A stretch of DNA of 64,000 nt from Chitinispirillaceae bacterium (GTDB lineage: Bacteria > Fibrobacterota > Chitinivibrionia > Chitinivibrionales > Chitinispirillaceae). The DNA lies in NCBI GenBank assembly GCA_016932075.1, contig JAFGDP010000042.1, positions 1-64,000 on the forward strand, written 5' to 3'. The translations under genes were made by a program, and so were the position numbers. Shown here one piece after another: positions 24,409 through 32,616 of this stretch (the first letter of the stretch is position 1; each line of letters opens with the position of its first letter). The notes below the pieces were generated by a model that ran no database searches, had not been told where the DNA came from, and worked only from the letters and a program-made list of their open reading frames with translations.

Positions 24409-25773
24409 ATGGTACCCCGGCTCCCGCGAAACCTCTCCCATCCGGTCGCAATCGGCAGCGGCTCGTTCGCGTCGGTGTTCAGGGCGCGCCAGTCAGGCAT
24501 TGAGCGCTGGGTGGCGATCAAGATCATTCATGAAAAAGACCGCAACCGTAAAAAAGGGCTGCTGCAGGAGGCACGGGTACAGGCGCAGATCAACCTCAGT
24601 TCGATCCCGCGCGTGTATGACGCGTTCGGATGGGGCCGGAATGTCTGCATCATGATGGAGTGGATCAAGGGCGTGCCACTCTCGACCCTGCTGGGCCTGC
24701 CACTGACCTTGGAGGAACGGCTCTTTTGTGCCACCCGCTTTATCGAGGCCGTGGCAAGCCTGCATGCACAGAACTTTGCGCACCGCGACCTGAAGCCGGC
24801 AAACGTACTCATAACCCCTGACTGCGCCGTGTATCTGGTCGATTTCGGTTTCACCAAGAATATCGCTGACGGCCGAGCATCCATGGCGCTTGTGGCCAAG
24901 GGAACGCCGGCGTATATGGCGCCCGAAGTCTGGGAACGGGGCGCACAGGTAGACCTGATCCGCGCCGATGTGTTTTCGGCAGGCAAAATCCTGTACGAGA
25001 TTCTTGGCGATCAGGTCGAATCAGACGCTGTAAAACAGTGTCTTCAGGCACACCCTGATTATCGTTTCGCTTCCGGTACGGCGCTGCTCGATGCATGGCG
25101 CGCATCGCCCGAAGGCAAGGCATCAGGCCGCGAATATTGTGTTGCTGCCGCGGCAACACTCGCGGCCGAGCTGCTCGCGGACCGCCTGGTGCACGCAGCC
25201 AAGCAGCTCCTGTATGCACACCGTAACGATGAGGCATACTGGCTTCTTGTCGAGGCCCTCGAAGAGAATCCGGAACATGCTGAAGCAGTGCAGCTCATGG
25301 CCGATTTTTCACGGTTTTCGAGCAAGCAGCGGATCGGTTCCGGCGCTCGATGGAGTGCGGCAGCGGCAGCCGTCATTGCGCTCTCTCTGGCTGCTTTTTT
25401 CGCCGGCAGGAAGAGTTCGACGGTCGCTACACATGCTGGTGATCTCGCACCCACGTCTGCCGACGAGCGACTCGTTTCGTCAATCACCGAAAAACGCGGG
25501 GAGGCGCCCGCCATTCTGCTCAAGGAGCAGCCGTTCACCAGTGACGGTCTTTACGGCAGGGTGGCAATGGCCGAACTGCCCGGTGAAGGTTCGCTGTTTA
25601 TCAACGGAAAAAAAGTAGATAGCCGGGCAGAGGCGGAACAAGGAATGGACCTGCCGTACGGCCGTCATGATCTGGTCTGGTATGATGAAACAAACCAGCT
25701 TCGATGGAAGGAGAGGATCACGCTGCTCCCCTTTGAAACCAAGGTGGTGCTCGTGACGCCCGGTGCCAGGTAA
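24409..25773 (+). CDS. Transmembrane Ser/Thr protein kinase (Hanks type)
   Basis: 454 residues. Kinase domain 11 to about 225: Gly loop GSGSFASVF, invariant Lys in VAIK (K38), catalytic HRDLKPANV (125-133), DFG (145-147) and GTPAYMAPE. The C-lobe after APE is clearly shorter than usual. One membrane helix (about 312-332) separates the cytoplasmic kinase and a helical linker from a ~120-residue external domain whose end (SLFINGKKVDSRAE to the C-terminus) looks PEGA-like. The start follows the preceding stop by 2 bases. It sits between a TPR lipoprotein and an FHA-containing sigma-54 activator; FHA domains bind phosphothreonine, so the activator is the likely target. Confidence 0.92.
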   Translation: MVPRLPRNLSHPVAIGSGSFASVFRARQSGIERWVAIKIIHEKDRNRKKGLLQEARVQAQINLSSIPRVYDAFGWGRNVCIMMEWIKGVPLSTLLGLPLTLEERLFCATRFIEAVASLHAQNFAHRDLKPANVLITPDCAVYLVDFGFTKNIADGRASMALVAKGTPAYMAPEVWERGAQVDLIRADVFSAGKILYEILGDQVESDAVKQCLQAHPDYRFASGTALLDAWRASPEGKASGREYCVAAAATLAAELLADRLVHAAKQLLYAHRNDEAYWLLVEALEENPEHAEAVQLMADFSRFSSKQRIGSGARWSAAAAAVIALSLAAFFAGRKSSTVATHAGDLAPTSADERLVSSITEKRGEAPAILLKEQPFTSDGLYGRVAMAELPGEGSLFINGKKVDSRAEAEQGMDLPYGRHDLVWYDETNQLRWKERITLLPFETKVVLVTPGAR

Positions 25774-25777
25774 CCGC

Positions 25778-27601
25778 ATGCAATCCGAACAATATCCACA
25801 GCTCATTGTCGCATCGACCCGCAGTTCGATTCCGGTTACCGGAAGGGTGTTTACCATCGGCGCATCGGCCGAATGCAAACTTCAACTGCCGGGCCGTAAC
25901 GTGCCGGCTGTTGCCGCCCACCTGCTTTTCAAAAACGGGGCATATACGGTCCAATCATTGACCGATGAGATTCCGGTCACGGTCAACGATACACGGCCTG
26001 CCGGACCGCTCAAGCACGGCGACCGTATTATGCTGGGAAACGAAACGCTCGTTTTCGCGGAAAGGCGGCCGGGCGCGGATGTTCAGGTAGCACCCGTTCC
26101 AGCGCCGGAACCCGCATTACCTTCAGTCGTCCTGCTGCACGATCTTGTCAACGCGGTGGCAGGTCTGCTGCACAATACCGGGGAAGCGGTATTTTCGGAC
26201 CTGGTGACCGCGGTTTCGAAGCTGCTGCAATGCGATGCTGCGCGGCTCGTTGAAGAGCATCCTGCGACCGGCGAACGAAAGACCATTGAACGGTATCCGC
26301 GTCACAGCGGTCTGGAGCGATTCTCGAACCGCGCCATTGACTGGGCCAAAACCGCTTCCCGGACCGTCATCATGCAGGAGGATGAGTGGCGCGATGAAAA
26401 GCTCTCTGCCCGCTCCCTTGAAAAAAATCTGGTAGCGTCTGTCCTGTGCGCGCCGCTGCGAGAAGGAGATACCGTGCTGGGGTATCTGTATCTCGACCGG
26501 TTGCAGGGAAACGATCCGTTTACCGAACAGGACCGGGCGTTTTGCGACTCGCTGCTACCGCTCTTTTCAGAAATTCTTGCAAAAGTCCACGAACATCGCC
26601 GTCAGCGCGAGACCATTGCCCGGCTTCAGGAGCAGAAGCTCCAGCCTTCAGGCGGCATGCTTTTTGAAAGCGACGCCATGAAAAAGCTCATTGAGCTGGC
26701 ATCGCGCAGCAGCCGCACCGATTCCCCGGTGCTTATTCTGGGCGAGACCGGCACCGGCAAGGAGCTCCTCGCGCGGTTCGTCCATGACCAATCGAAACGC
26801 AGCGACAAGCCGTTCAAGGCCATCAACTGCGGGGCGCTGCCGGAACAGCTTATCGAATCGGAACTGTTCGGCCATGAAAAAGGCTCCTTTACCGGTGCGA
26901 CCACCCGGAAAAACGGATTGTTCGAAGCGGCGAATGGCGGGTCGGTGTTCCTCGACGAGATAGGCGAAATGCCGCTCCATCTTCAGGTGCGCCTGCTGCG
27001 GGTGCTGCAGGAAGGTGAATTCTCCCGTGTCGGCGGCGTGGAAACGATCCGTGCCGACGTGCGTATCATCGCCGCCACGAATAAAAACCTTGAGCGCGAG
27101 GTCGCTGAAGGAAAGTTCAGGCAGGACCTTTATTTCAGGCTCAACGTGCTGACGCTGTCAGTGCCGCCGCTGCGCGACCGGGGATCAGACATTACGCTTC
27201 TCTCAGGGTATTTCATACAAAAATACTGCCAGCAGTTCGGCCTGCCTCATAAAACACTGTCCGCCGCTGCGCAGGAAGCGCTCTGCGCGCACCGCTGGCC
27301 CGGCAACATCCGCGAGCTCGAAAACAGCATCCAGAAAGCAATACTCTTATCCCCATCACACCGGATAAACGTCGAGGACATCCCATTCAACCAGATTGCC
27401 CTCTCGACTCACGCCGCCATTCCCCGAAGCACCACCTTGCGTGAGGCCAGGGAATCGGCTGAAAAAAGCGCCATCCATAACGCCCTTGCCAAGGCAGGGG
27501 GCAATGTCTCCCAGGCCTCGCGCCTGCTTGACATTGACCGTAAATGGCTCATCAAAAAAATGGAAGAGTTCGGGATCGAGGCCGGCACGTATCGCAAATA
27601 G
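25778..27601 (+). CDS. Sigma-54-dependent transcription activator with FHA and GAF sensor domains
   Basis: 607 residues from ATG 25778 (a GTG at 25763 overlapping the kinase stop is possible). FHA domain about 3-95 (FTIGASAECKLQLPGRNVPA); GAF-like domain about 115-285; AAA+ domain with Walker A GETGTGKE (322-329), the sigma-54 contact loop as GSFTGA (369-374, usually GAFTGA), Walker B GGSVFLDEIGE and the second-region RPR-like motifs; C-terminal Fis-type helix-turn-helix (about 565-598, GNVSQASRLLDIDRKWLIKK). No receiver domain: input probably comes through FHA binding of a phosphorylated partner, likely the adjacent kinase or its substrate. Sigma-54 promoters upstream of nearby secreted proteins are candidate targets. 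Confidence 0.93.
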   Translation: MQSEQYPQLIVASTRSSIPVTGRVFTIGASAECKLQLPGRNVPAVAAHLLFKNGAYTVQSLTDEIPVTVNDTRPAGPLKHGDRIMLGNETLVFAERRPGADVQVAPVPAPEPALPSVVLLHDLVNAVAGLLHNTGEAVFSDLVTAVSKLLQCDAARLVEEHPATGERKTIERYPRHSGLERFSNRAIDWAKTASRTVIMQEDEWRDEKLSARSLEKNLVASVLCAPLREGDTVLGYLYLDRLQGNDPFTEQDRAFCDSLLPLFSEILAKVHEHRRQRETIARLQEQKLQPSGGMLFESDAMKKLIELASRSSRTDSPVLILGETGTGKELLARFVHDQSKRSDKPFKAINCGALPEQLIESELFGHEKGSFTGATTRKNGLFEAANGGSVFLDEIGEMPLHLQVRLLRVLQEGEFSRVGGVETIRADVRIIAATNKNLEREVAEGKFRQDLYFRLNVLTLSVPPLRDRGSDITLLSGYFIQKYCQQFGLPHKTLSAAAQEALCAHRWPGNIRELENSIQKAILLSPSHRINVEDIPFNQIALSTHAAIPRSTTLREARESAEKSAIHNALAKAGGNVSQASRLLDIDRKWLIKKMEEFGIEAGTYRK

Positions 27602-27635
27602 ATAACCGGCCTTATGACAGTCCCCAGATCAAGAC

Positions 27636-29654
27636 TCAGAATCCCACCTTCACTCCGAGCCTGTGTTCGCGGCCTGGCAGCGGAAATCCTTTATCTGTAT
27701 AATACCGCTCATTAGTCAGGTTCAGTACGTCGTACACTAGCCGCACACCGTTAGATCCTGAGCCACCCGGCGTGATAGAACACCCGACATTGGCATTTAA
27801 TATCAGGGTTACCGGAAGGCTTGTGGTATTGTCTGCATTTGTGTAGACTTTACTCACATAGCGCGCGGCAATGCCGGCGCAGAACCGGCCGAGGTCAAGG
27901 CTATTCGAATAGGTAACCATGTACTCGGGCCGGTAGGTAAGCACCTTTTTGGTGGCAGTGTCGCGGGCATCGTTATACACAAAATCAAATGATGTGGTGT
28001 ACTTGTTAAGCACTGAAACTGCGGATTTGAAGGTATATCCCTTAATGACTGCGGCCTTTATGTTTTTTCGGTATGACACCCCTGTCAATGTATCGGTAAT
28101 CCACGCCAGCATGTCGCGAATGCTCATCTGATACATGCCTGCCCTGGCGGTCAGGACTATGGGACCGCTCCGGTGGCGCATCTGACCACCGACGTCCCAA
28201 TTCCATCCTTTCTCTGGTTTCAGTTGCGGATTCCCCACCATATAGGGATCTTTCCAGTACAGGTCACTCAGGGTCGGGCTGCGGAATGACTTTGCGATAG
28301 TAAAAAACAGACCAGGTCTAAGCAGACCGTTCCAGACAGAAATGACCCCACACTTTCCAGTCCAGGCGCTACCGAAAACCGGGTTGTAATCGAACCGTGC
28401 GGCCGGCGTTGCGTTCACGGTGAATCCGGCTATAGTATGACCGAGGATTGCTGATGTATAAGCGCCGCCCTGTAGGGCGCTAGTATCATCTGCAATAATC
28501 ATGTTGGATGTGACCGACTTGCGAAATCCGCAAACTCCGGCCGTCAGATTCTGGCCTGCAATCGTATACGTCCCCAATATCTCAGCACTCTGTGTCGCCC
28601 AGTTGTTTGTGCTCGTGTCTGGAATAGAGTCCCAGGCATAAATTGTCCTGTCTAAATACTGCACGCCGTTGTAATCGAACGCGCCGTTTGCCGCAAGGGA
28701 AAGAAACGGCGTCGCTTTCCAGGAGCCGCTGAGCGCTGCGAAACCGATATTCTTACTGGTCGACGCATCGAGCGGCCAGCTGGTCGGGCCGGGCGTCCCG
28801 CAGTTGCGCTTCCTAAACCCTCCGTTCACGCCGAGCGAATACTGTTTCCGGGTATAGTCAAGCCGGCCGAAAAAACCACCGTCAAAGAGGCTGTCGTTCT
28901 CCCGGTAGTACAGATTATTATTCGGTTCTTCGTATTCAAACCTGCCATCACCCATACGGGTATCTGCGCCGAAAAGCCAGCCTAGTGGCCCTTTTTTCTG
29001 GCCTATTGTTCCAGTGATGCCGATATTGTTCAGTGCTGGCGCATCGCTGCGTGGCTCATAGGAGCCAACCATTGAGGAGATATTGACTGATATCTTTTCG
29101 GATTGCGGCTTTTTTGTGATGATGTTTACGACTCCGCCCACAGCGTCCATACCGTAAAGCGCAGACTGACCGCCCTCCACAACCTCTATCCGTTCAATAG
29201 CCTCGTCCGGAAAGTCACCAAGATCCTGCAGCGCCTGGTCGCCGGTGCCGATACGCTGGCCGTCAACAAGCACCAGTGTGCGCTCCGCTCCTGCCCCGCG
29301 CAGACTGATGTTCTTCAAGTTACCACCGCCGATATCGGAAAACCTCGCCGGCAGGCGTTCGGCCAGCAGCTCCACCGCCTTTTTAGAGCTGTTCTTCTCT
29401 TCTTTGCTTATGTCAATTATTTGGTGGTCGTCTGGCACCCACTGCGTCGCCTGTGGTCTACGTGCAGCGGTAACAATAATGGTATTCAATGACACGGAAT
29501 CAGCATACGGCAGCCCATCAGGAGACGGCGAGACAGGCGTCACTGCCGCCGTCGGCGGATTTTTTTTATTACTGCCGCTGTCGATGTTCGTACTGCTGGA
29601 AAAGACGGAACCTGTAAAAAAGGCTATCAGCAAAAAACAGAATCGGTATTTCAT
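27636..29654 (-). CDS. btuB: TonB-dependent outer-membrane receptor, cobalamin (BtuB-like)
   Basis: 672 residues from ATG 29654, chosen for AAAGGAA upstream and the signal peptide (MKYRFCFLLIAFFTGSVFSS). A TonB-box-like SLNTIIVTAARR lies near the N-terminus of the mature protein; the plug domain has NISLRGAGAERTLVLVDGQR and ERIEVVEGGQSALYGMDAVG, and a 22-strand-type barrel ends with GREHRLGVKVGF (C-terminal Phe). The substrate call comes from two cobalamin riboswitches directly upstream and btuF beyond them. Convergent with the sigma-54 activator gene (34-base gap). Confidence 0.9.
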   Translation of the reverse strand: MKYRFCFLLIAFFTGSVFSSSTNIDSGSNKKNPPTAAVTPVSPSPDGLPYADSVSLNTIIVTAARRPQATQWVPDDHQIIDISKEEKNSSKKAVELLAERLPARFSDIGGGNLKNISLRGAGAERTLVLVDGQRIGTGDQALQDLGDFPDEAIERIEVVEGGQSALYGMDAVGGVVNIITKKPQSEKISVNISSMVGSYEPRSDAPALNNIGITGTIGQKKGPLGWLFGADTRMGDGRFEYEEPNNNLYYRENDSLFDGGFFGRLDYTRKQYSLGVNGGFRKRNCGTPGPTSWPLDASTSKNIGFAALSGSWKATPFLSLAANGAFDYNGVQYLDRTIYAWDSIPDTSTNNWATQSAEILGTYTIAGQNLTAGVCGFRKSVTSNMIIADDTSALQGGAYTSAILGHTIAGFTVNATPAARFDYNPVFGSAWTGKCGVISVWNGLLRPGLFFTIAKSFRSPTLSDLYWKDPYMVGNPQLKPEKGWNWDVGGQMRHRSGPIVLTARAGMYQMSIRDMLAWITDTLTGVSYRKNIKAAVIKGYTFKSAVSVLNKYTTSFDFVYNDARDTATKKVLTYRPEYMVTYSNSLDLGRFCAGIAARYVSKVYTNADNTTSLPVTLILNANVGCSITPGGSGSNGVRLVYDVLNLTNERYYTDKGFPLPGREHRLGVKVGF

Positions 29655-29707
29655 AGCGTATTCCTTTCCCCCTCGGGAGAGAACGGTTGTTGGTTGCAGA
29701 CGCACGG

Positions 29708-29850
29708 AACAGGTCTACTGGCTCTCCTTCGTCCTAGTCACCGCGTCTTCCCATCCCTATTGAGCGGAACAGTGACGCTATGCGGCTTTCGTCCTGATTA
29801 CAGTCGCGGGGCGGCGGAAGCTTCGCACTTCCTTCCCTTGATCCGGCGTT
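29708..29850 (-). promoter_or_regulatory. Cobalamin riboswitch 2 (btuB-proximal)
   Basis: Minus strand carries CCCCGCGACTGTAATCAGG (core J3/4-P4 region, near 29810-29792), GTCACTG, GGGATGGGAAGACGC and the B12 box AGCCAGTAGACCTG (29725-29712). Downstream, TCTCCC-GAG-GGGGGA can fold over the btuB Shine-Dalgarno, and no U tract follows, so control is probably translational. Confidence 0.88.
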
Positions 29851-29882
29851 TTTTATTGCTGAAGCGCTTGGTTATGTCGCAG

Positions 29883-29895
29883 GCCTCCTCCTTTC
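29883..29895 (-). promoter_or_regulatory. Orphan Shine-Dalgarno sequence between the riboswitches
   Basis: Directly after the terminator U tract the minus strand reads GAAAGGAGGAGGC, a near-ideal Shine-Dalgarno, but no ATG, GTG or TTG lies in the next 15 bases and no open frame follows. It probably marks the former start of a deleted gene controlled by riboswitch 1. Confidence 0.5.
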
Positions 29896-29933
29896 AAAAA
29901 AAATCCCCGCATCGGGAGAACCGATGCAGGGAT
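29896..29933 (-). terminator. Intrinsic terminator downstream of cobalamin riboswitch 1
   Basis: Minus strand ATCCCTGCATCGG pairs with CCGATGCGGGGAT (13 bp with one G-U, 5-base loop; plus 921-933 and 903-915 of 29xxx) followed by eight T (29903-29896). It fits a transcriptional expression platform for riboswitch 1. Confidence 0.88.
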
Positions 29934-30004
29934 GCCGTTTTTCATCCTTGTGAAGCTGTGATCGCAACCCGTTCCCCGGGATTGCACTCAGCATATGAAC
30001 AATT

Positions 30005-30143
30005 TCAGGCAGGTCTTCTGGCTTGCCGGATCATCTGACGCGCTTCGCCTTCCCATCCTGCAGCGGACAGTGGCATTTGCTTGAAGCGATCATCCCCGGT
30101 CACAGCGGCGGGCCCGCTCCCGATTCTCACGGGATTCCCTTTT
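30005..30143 (-). promoter_or_regulatory. Cobalamin riboswitch 1 (distal)
   Basis: Minus strand AAAAGGGAATCCCGTGAGAA (30143-30124), CCGCTGTGACCGGGGATGA, TGCCACTG, GGATGGGAAGGCG and the perfect B12 box AGCCAGAAGACCTGCC (30024-30009) match the cobalamin riboswitch consensus in order. A TATATT -10 candidate at 30162-30157 lies just upstream. An intrinsic terminator follows about 70 bases later, before a second riboswitch. Confidence 0.93.
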
Positions 30144-30190
30144 CCTGAACAGTGGTAATATACTTTTTTTTCATGACGTTTGTATTTTTT

Positions 30191-30322
30191 TCAAAAGTGT
30201 GCGCGGCCATCGGGATCGAGCCACTGCATGGTGCCTGCCGGAGAGGCGGATACGCCGCCCCGGTCCATATCGCCGACAATACCAACCGGCGCGCAACTCG
30301 GCAGGAGGATGCGGTGTTTTAC
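30191..30322 (-). pseudogene. Fossil fragment of cobyric acid synthase (cobQ)
   Basis: A 43-codon stretch between btuF and riboswitch 1 encodes APVGIVGDMDRGGVSASPAG followed by TMQWLDPDGRAHF and a stop. This matches the CobQ/CbiP segment with consensus PVxLVxDIDRGGVFAS-GTxxLL-xxxRA. No start codon or ribosome binding site belongs to it, and nothing else of the ~500-residue enzyme is present. It is a decayed remnant showing that a cobalamin-biosynthesis gene once stood here on the same strand. Confidence 0.7.
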
Positions 30323-30336
30323 CCGGCAGCATCTTA

Positions 30337-31209
30337 TCAACTCTTTTCATCGGCAATGATCCGCTTGATATCCTCGAGCAGCAATACCACGCGCGGCCCC
30401 GGAATGGTTGCGTAATCCTCAGCCAGGCAATAGACGCGCTTGTTTGAAACGGCTGGAATCATCGTTGCCGATTGCCAGTCTGCAATGAGTGTGCTGCAGG
30501 CAAACTCTCCCATGGCAGGTGCAACGTCGATTATAATGTCCGGCCCAATCGTTATAATCCCTTCCCGTGACAGTTTCGGGTAGTGTGGCAGTGTATCGGT
30601 ACATGCATTTGCTCCGCCGGCAGCCTCAATCAGGCTGCTGTAAAACGTTCTGGCCCCTGCGGCATACACGCTGTGGACCACGCCGTTGCCTGGACTCTCT
30701 CTCCCGACGCATACCAGCACTTTAGGCCGTTTCGTTACGCCCGGGTCAATGTTCAGCATGGAAATGATATTTCCTGCAAGGCTGTCGGCCTTCTGTTGCG
30801 CGCCGCATCGCTTGCCGATAACAACAATGGAACTGCAGATGTCCCTCACCGTGCCGAAATTCACGGTAAGCACTGGAACGCCATAGCGCTTGAGAAATGA
30901 CCGTTGTTTCGCGTGTTCATGTTGAAGAACGACGATGTCCGGTTTCAATGCAAGAATCTTTTCGAGATTGGCGTCCGTATACCCCCCTATTTCCTCAATC
31001 GAGTCTGCCAACGGCGGAAAGTGGCAGTAGCTCGTGACACCGACCACCTTGTTGCCGAGCCCAAGGGCAAACAGCGTCTCCGTAACGTTGGGGGCGCAGG
31101 AAACTATTCTTCCGGGAATACCGCCCTGCTCCGGGGTGTTTCGCATGCAACCCCCCAGCAGGGCGATCACCGACAGGATCGGGATAATGCGGTTGCACAT
31201 TGTATTCAT
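30337..31209 (-). CDS. btuF: Periplasmic cobalamin-binding lipoprotein of an ABC transporter (BtuF-like)
   Basis: 290 residues from ATG 31209 (MNTMCNRII; ATG 31200 is equally possible). The lipoprotein signal ends LSVIALLGGC. Family features: PGRIVSCAPNVTETLFALGL, VVGVTSYCHFP, the DANLEKILALKPDIVVLQHE block and YYSSLIEAAGG-like region of class III binding proteins. It captures corrinoid in the periplasm for BtuCD, whose genes are not in this window. The substrate is inferred from btuB and the riboswitches downstream. Three perfect palindromes lie just upstream of the start. No convincing Shine-Dalgarno. Confidence 0.87.
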   Translation of the reverse strand: MNTMCNRIIPILSVIALLGGCMRNTPEQGGIPGRIVSCAPNVTETLFALGLGNKVVGVTSYCHFPPLADSIEEIGGYTDANLEKILALKPDIVVLQHEHAKQRSFLKRYGVPVLTVNFGTVRDICSSIVVIGKRCGAQQKADSLAGNIISMLNIDPGVTKRPKVLVCVGRESPGNGVVHSVYAAGARTFYSSLIEAAGGANACTDTLPHYPKLSREGIITIGPDIIIDVAPAMGEFACSTLIADWQSATMIPAVSNKRVYCLAEDYATIPGPRVVLLLEDIKRIIADEKS

Positions 31210-31212
31210 TGT

Positions 31213-31280
31213 GTATGCATACTTCCTGTTGGACGACGAATCGTGCATGCACTCCGGAACAACCATTGTGTGCATGCACA
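31213..31280 (-). promoter_or_regulatory. Three TGCATGCA-core palindromes upstream of btuF
   Basis: GTATGCATAC (31213-31222), GTGCATGCAC (31243-31252) and TGTGCATGCACA (31269-31280) are perfect palindromes with centres 30 and 27 bases apart, roughly three helical turns. They lie within 75 bases upstream of the btuF start and look like operators for a dimeric regulator. Confidence 0.5.
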
Positions 31281-31372
31281 ATGACGGTCTATCGAACAAA
31301 AATGAGCCCGGCGGAGAGCCCACCCGACGGCCGCTTCGCGGCCGAGGGTAACGCGAAAAAAAACAGATCCTT

Positions 31373-32581
31373 TCAGAATCCCTGCAATCCGCAGCACCGC
31401 GTACACACCGGCATAAGGCCCTTTTTCATCTCCCGACGGAATGTTTTGAACTGCTGCCCGTTCCATATGTCGTAGAACGACTGCGTGTTGATATTTCCGG
31501 CAGTAAAGTCCTGGTAGTCGCGGCAGGGAGTGACGCGTCCGTCGGGCGATATTTCCGCGATGTAGTAAATACTTTCGCAGCTGGGATACCCGCAGTGCCA
31601 GGCGTGATCGTTGTAGTATCGCCTGATCTCGGCCTCGGTCTCAATGTCGGGCAAAAATTGCGGCACGCAGGCACGGCCTTTTGACATGCGCTTGATCTCA
31701 CGGACCTGGGCCGCCGTGATTGCCGGATCCACATCGTTGAAACAGGACTTCAAATAGCCGCGATGTTTGTCCGGTTTGTACCCGAAACGCGCCTCAAACA
31801 CTTTTTCGTGGAGGGACGCGTCCTCCTCGGTGATGAACCAGCCGAAGTAGTACGGGTGCAGCTGCGCGGTGTCGAGGATGAGCCGGTGGATCTGCGCAAG
31901 GTGCATGTAATTGTGGTTCGACACGACCGAGATGGGAATGACCAACGGCGAGAACAGTTTTTTGCGTTGCTTGATTGCGTGTACGTTCTCAATCACGGCC
32001 ATGGTTTTCTCGAAATTATCCGACGTGCCGCCGCGCGCCGGGGAGCGCATGACGTTCTGCGATTCACTGTCCCAGCCGTCGAGGGAGAGAAACAGTACTG
32101 AGAGCGCTCCGGTATCGATCAGGTCTTCGAGGATGCGTTGCAGGTCCTGCGAGTTGGTGACGATCGATCCTTTGAGCTTGTATTTCGCCAGTTCCTGAAA
32201 CAGGGCAAGCAGGGGTTTCCACATGGTCGGTTCCCCTCCCCAGATGTAATAAAAGGGATGGTCGCGCCGCGTTTCGAATATCACACGCCTGACAACGTCG
32301 AAGTCCAGCTGATCCAGTTTCTCTCCGTTCTCGAGCTTCTTGCGCAAATGCCCGTTCTCACCCCACTGACCGCACGATGCGCAGCGCAGGTTGCAAACCT
32401 CGTTTACCCGCAGGGAAATCTGTCCGACCGGAATGTCCTTGTCCGGATCGTGCGGGAGCAGGTATTTGCGTATCTGCTGGGGCACCATGTGCCAGGACTG
32501 GATGTCGCGCACCAGCTGCGGCAGCACATAGCTGCGGACGAACGGCAAGGGGAGAAGGGCTTTTCCTTTGAATTTTGCCAT
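31373..32581 (-). CDS. Radical SAM protein with SPASM-type C-terminal domain
   Basis: 402 residues. The radical SAM core has the [4Fe-4S]/SAM motif C63-NLR-C67-AS-C70 after ISLRVNEV; IWGGEPTMW follows as the GGEP motif. The C-terminal part contains CGYPSCESIYYIAEISPDGR, VTPCRDYQDFTAGN and CTRCCGLQGF, a Cys set typical of SPASM auxiliary-cluster domains. Such enzymes modify peptides or proteins or act in cofactor pathways; substrate unknown here, and no small precursor peptide gene is adjacent. ATG 32581 has AAAAGGA upstream. A cloverleaf-like repeat separates it from the ABC-F gene. Confidence 0.87.
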   Translation of the reverse strand: MAKFKGKALLPLPFVRSYVLPQLVRDIQSWHMVPQQIRKYLLPHDPDKDIPVGQISLRVNEVCNLRCASCGQWGENGHLRKKLENGEKLDQLDFDVVRRVIFETRRDHPFYYIWGGEPTMWKPLLALFQELAKYKLKGSIVTNSQDLQRILEDLIDTGALSVLFLSLDGWDSESQNVMRSPARGGTSDNFEKTMAVIENVHAIKQRKKLFSPLVIPISVVSNHNYMHLAQIHRLILDTAQLHPYYFGWFITEEDASLHEKVFEARFGYKPDKHRGYLKSCFNDVDPAITAAQVREIKRMSKGRACVPQFLPDIETEAEIRRYYNDHAWHCGYPSCESIYYIAEISPDGRVTPCRDYQDFTAGNINTQSFYDIWNGQQFKTFRREMKKGLMPVCTRCCGLQGF

Positions 32582-32616
32582 TGATTATTCCTTTTTGGAA
32601 AGTATCGAGATATTCG

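Noticed and set aside
30171..30356. 61-codon minus-strand frame after btuF
   Set aside because: Very Arg/Pro-rich and out of frame with the CobQ-like fragment, which explains this stretch better.
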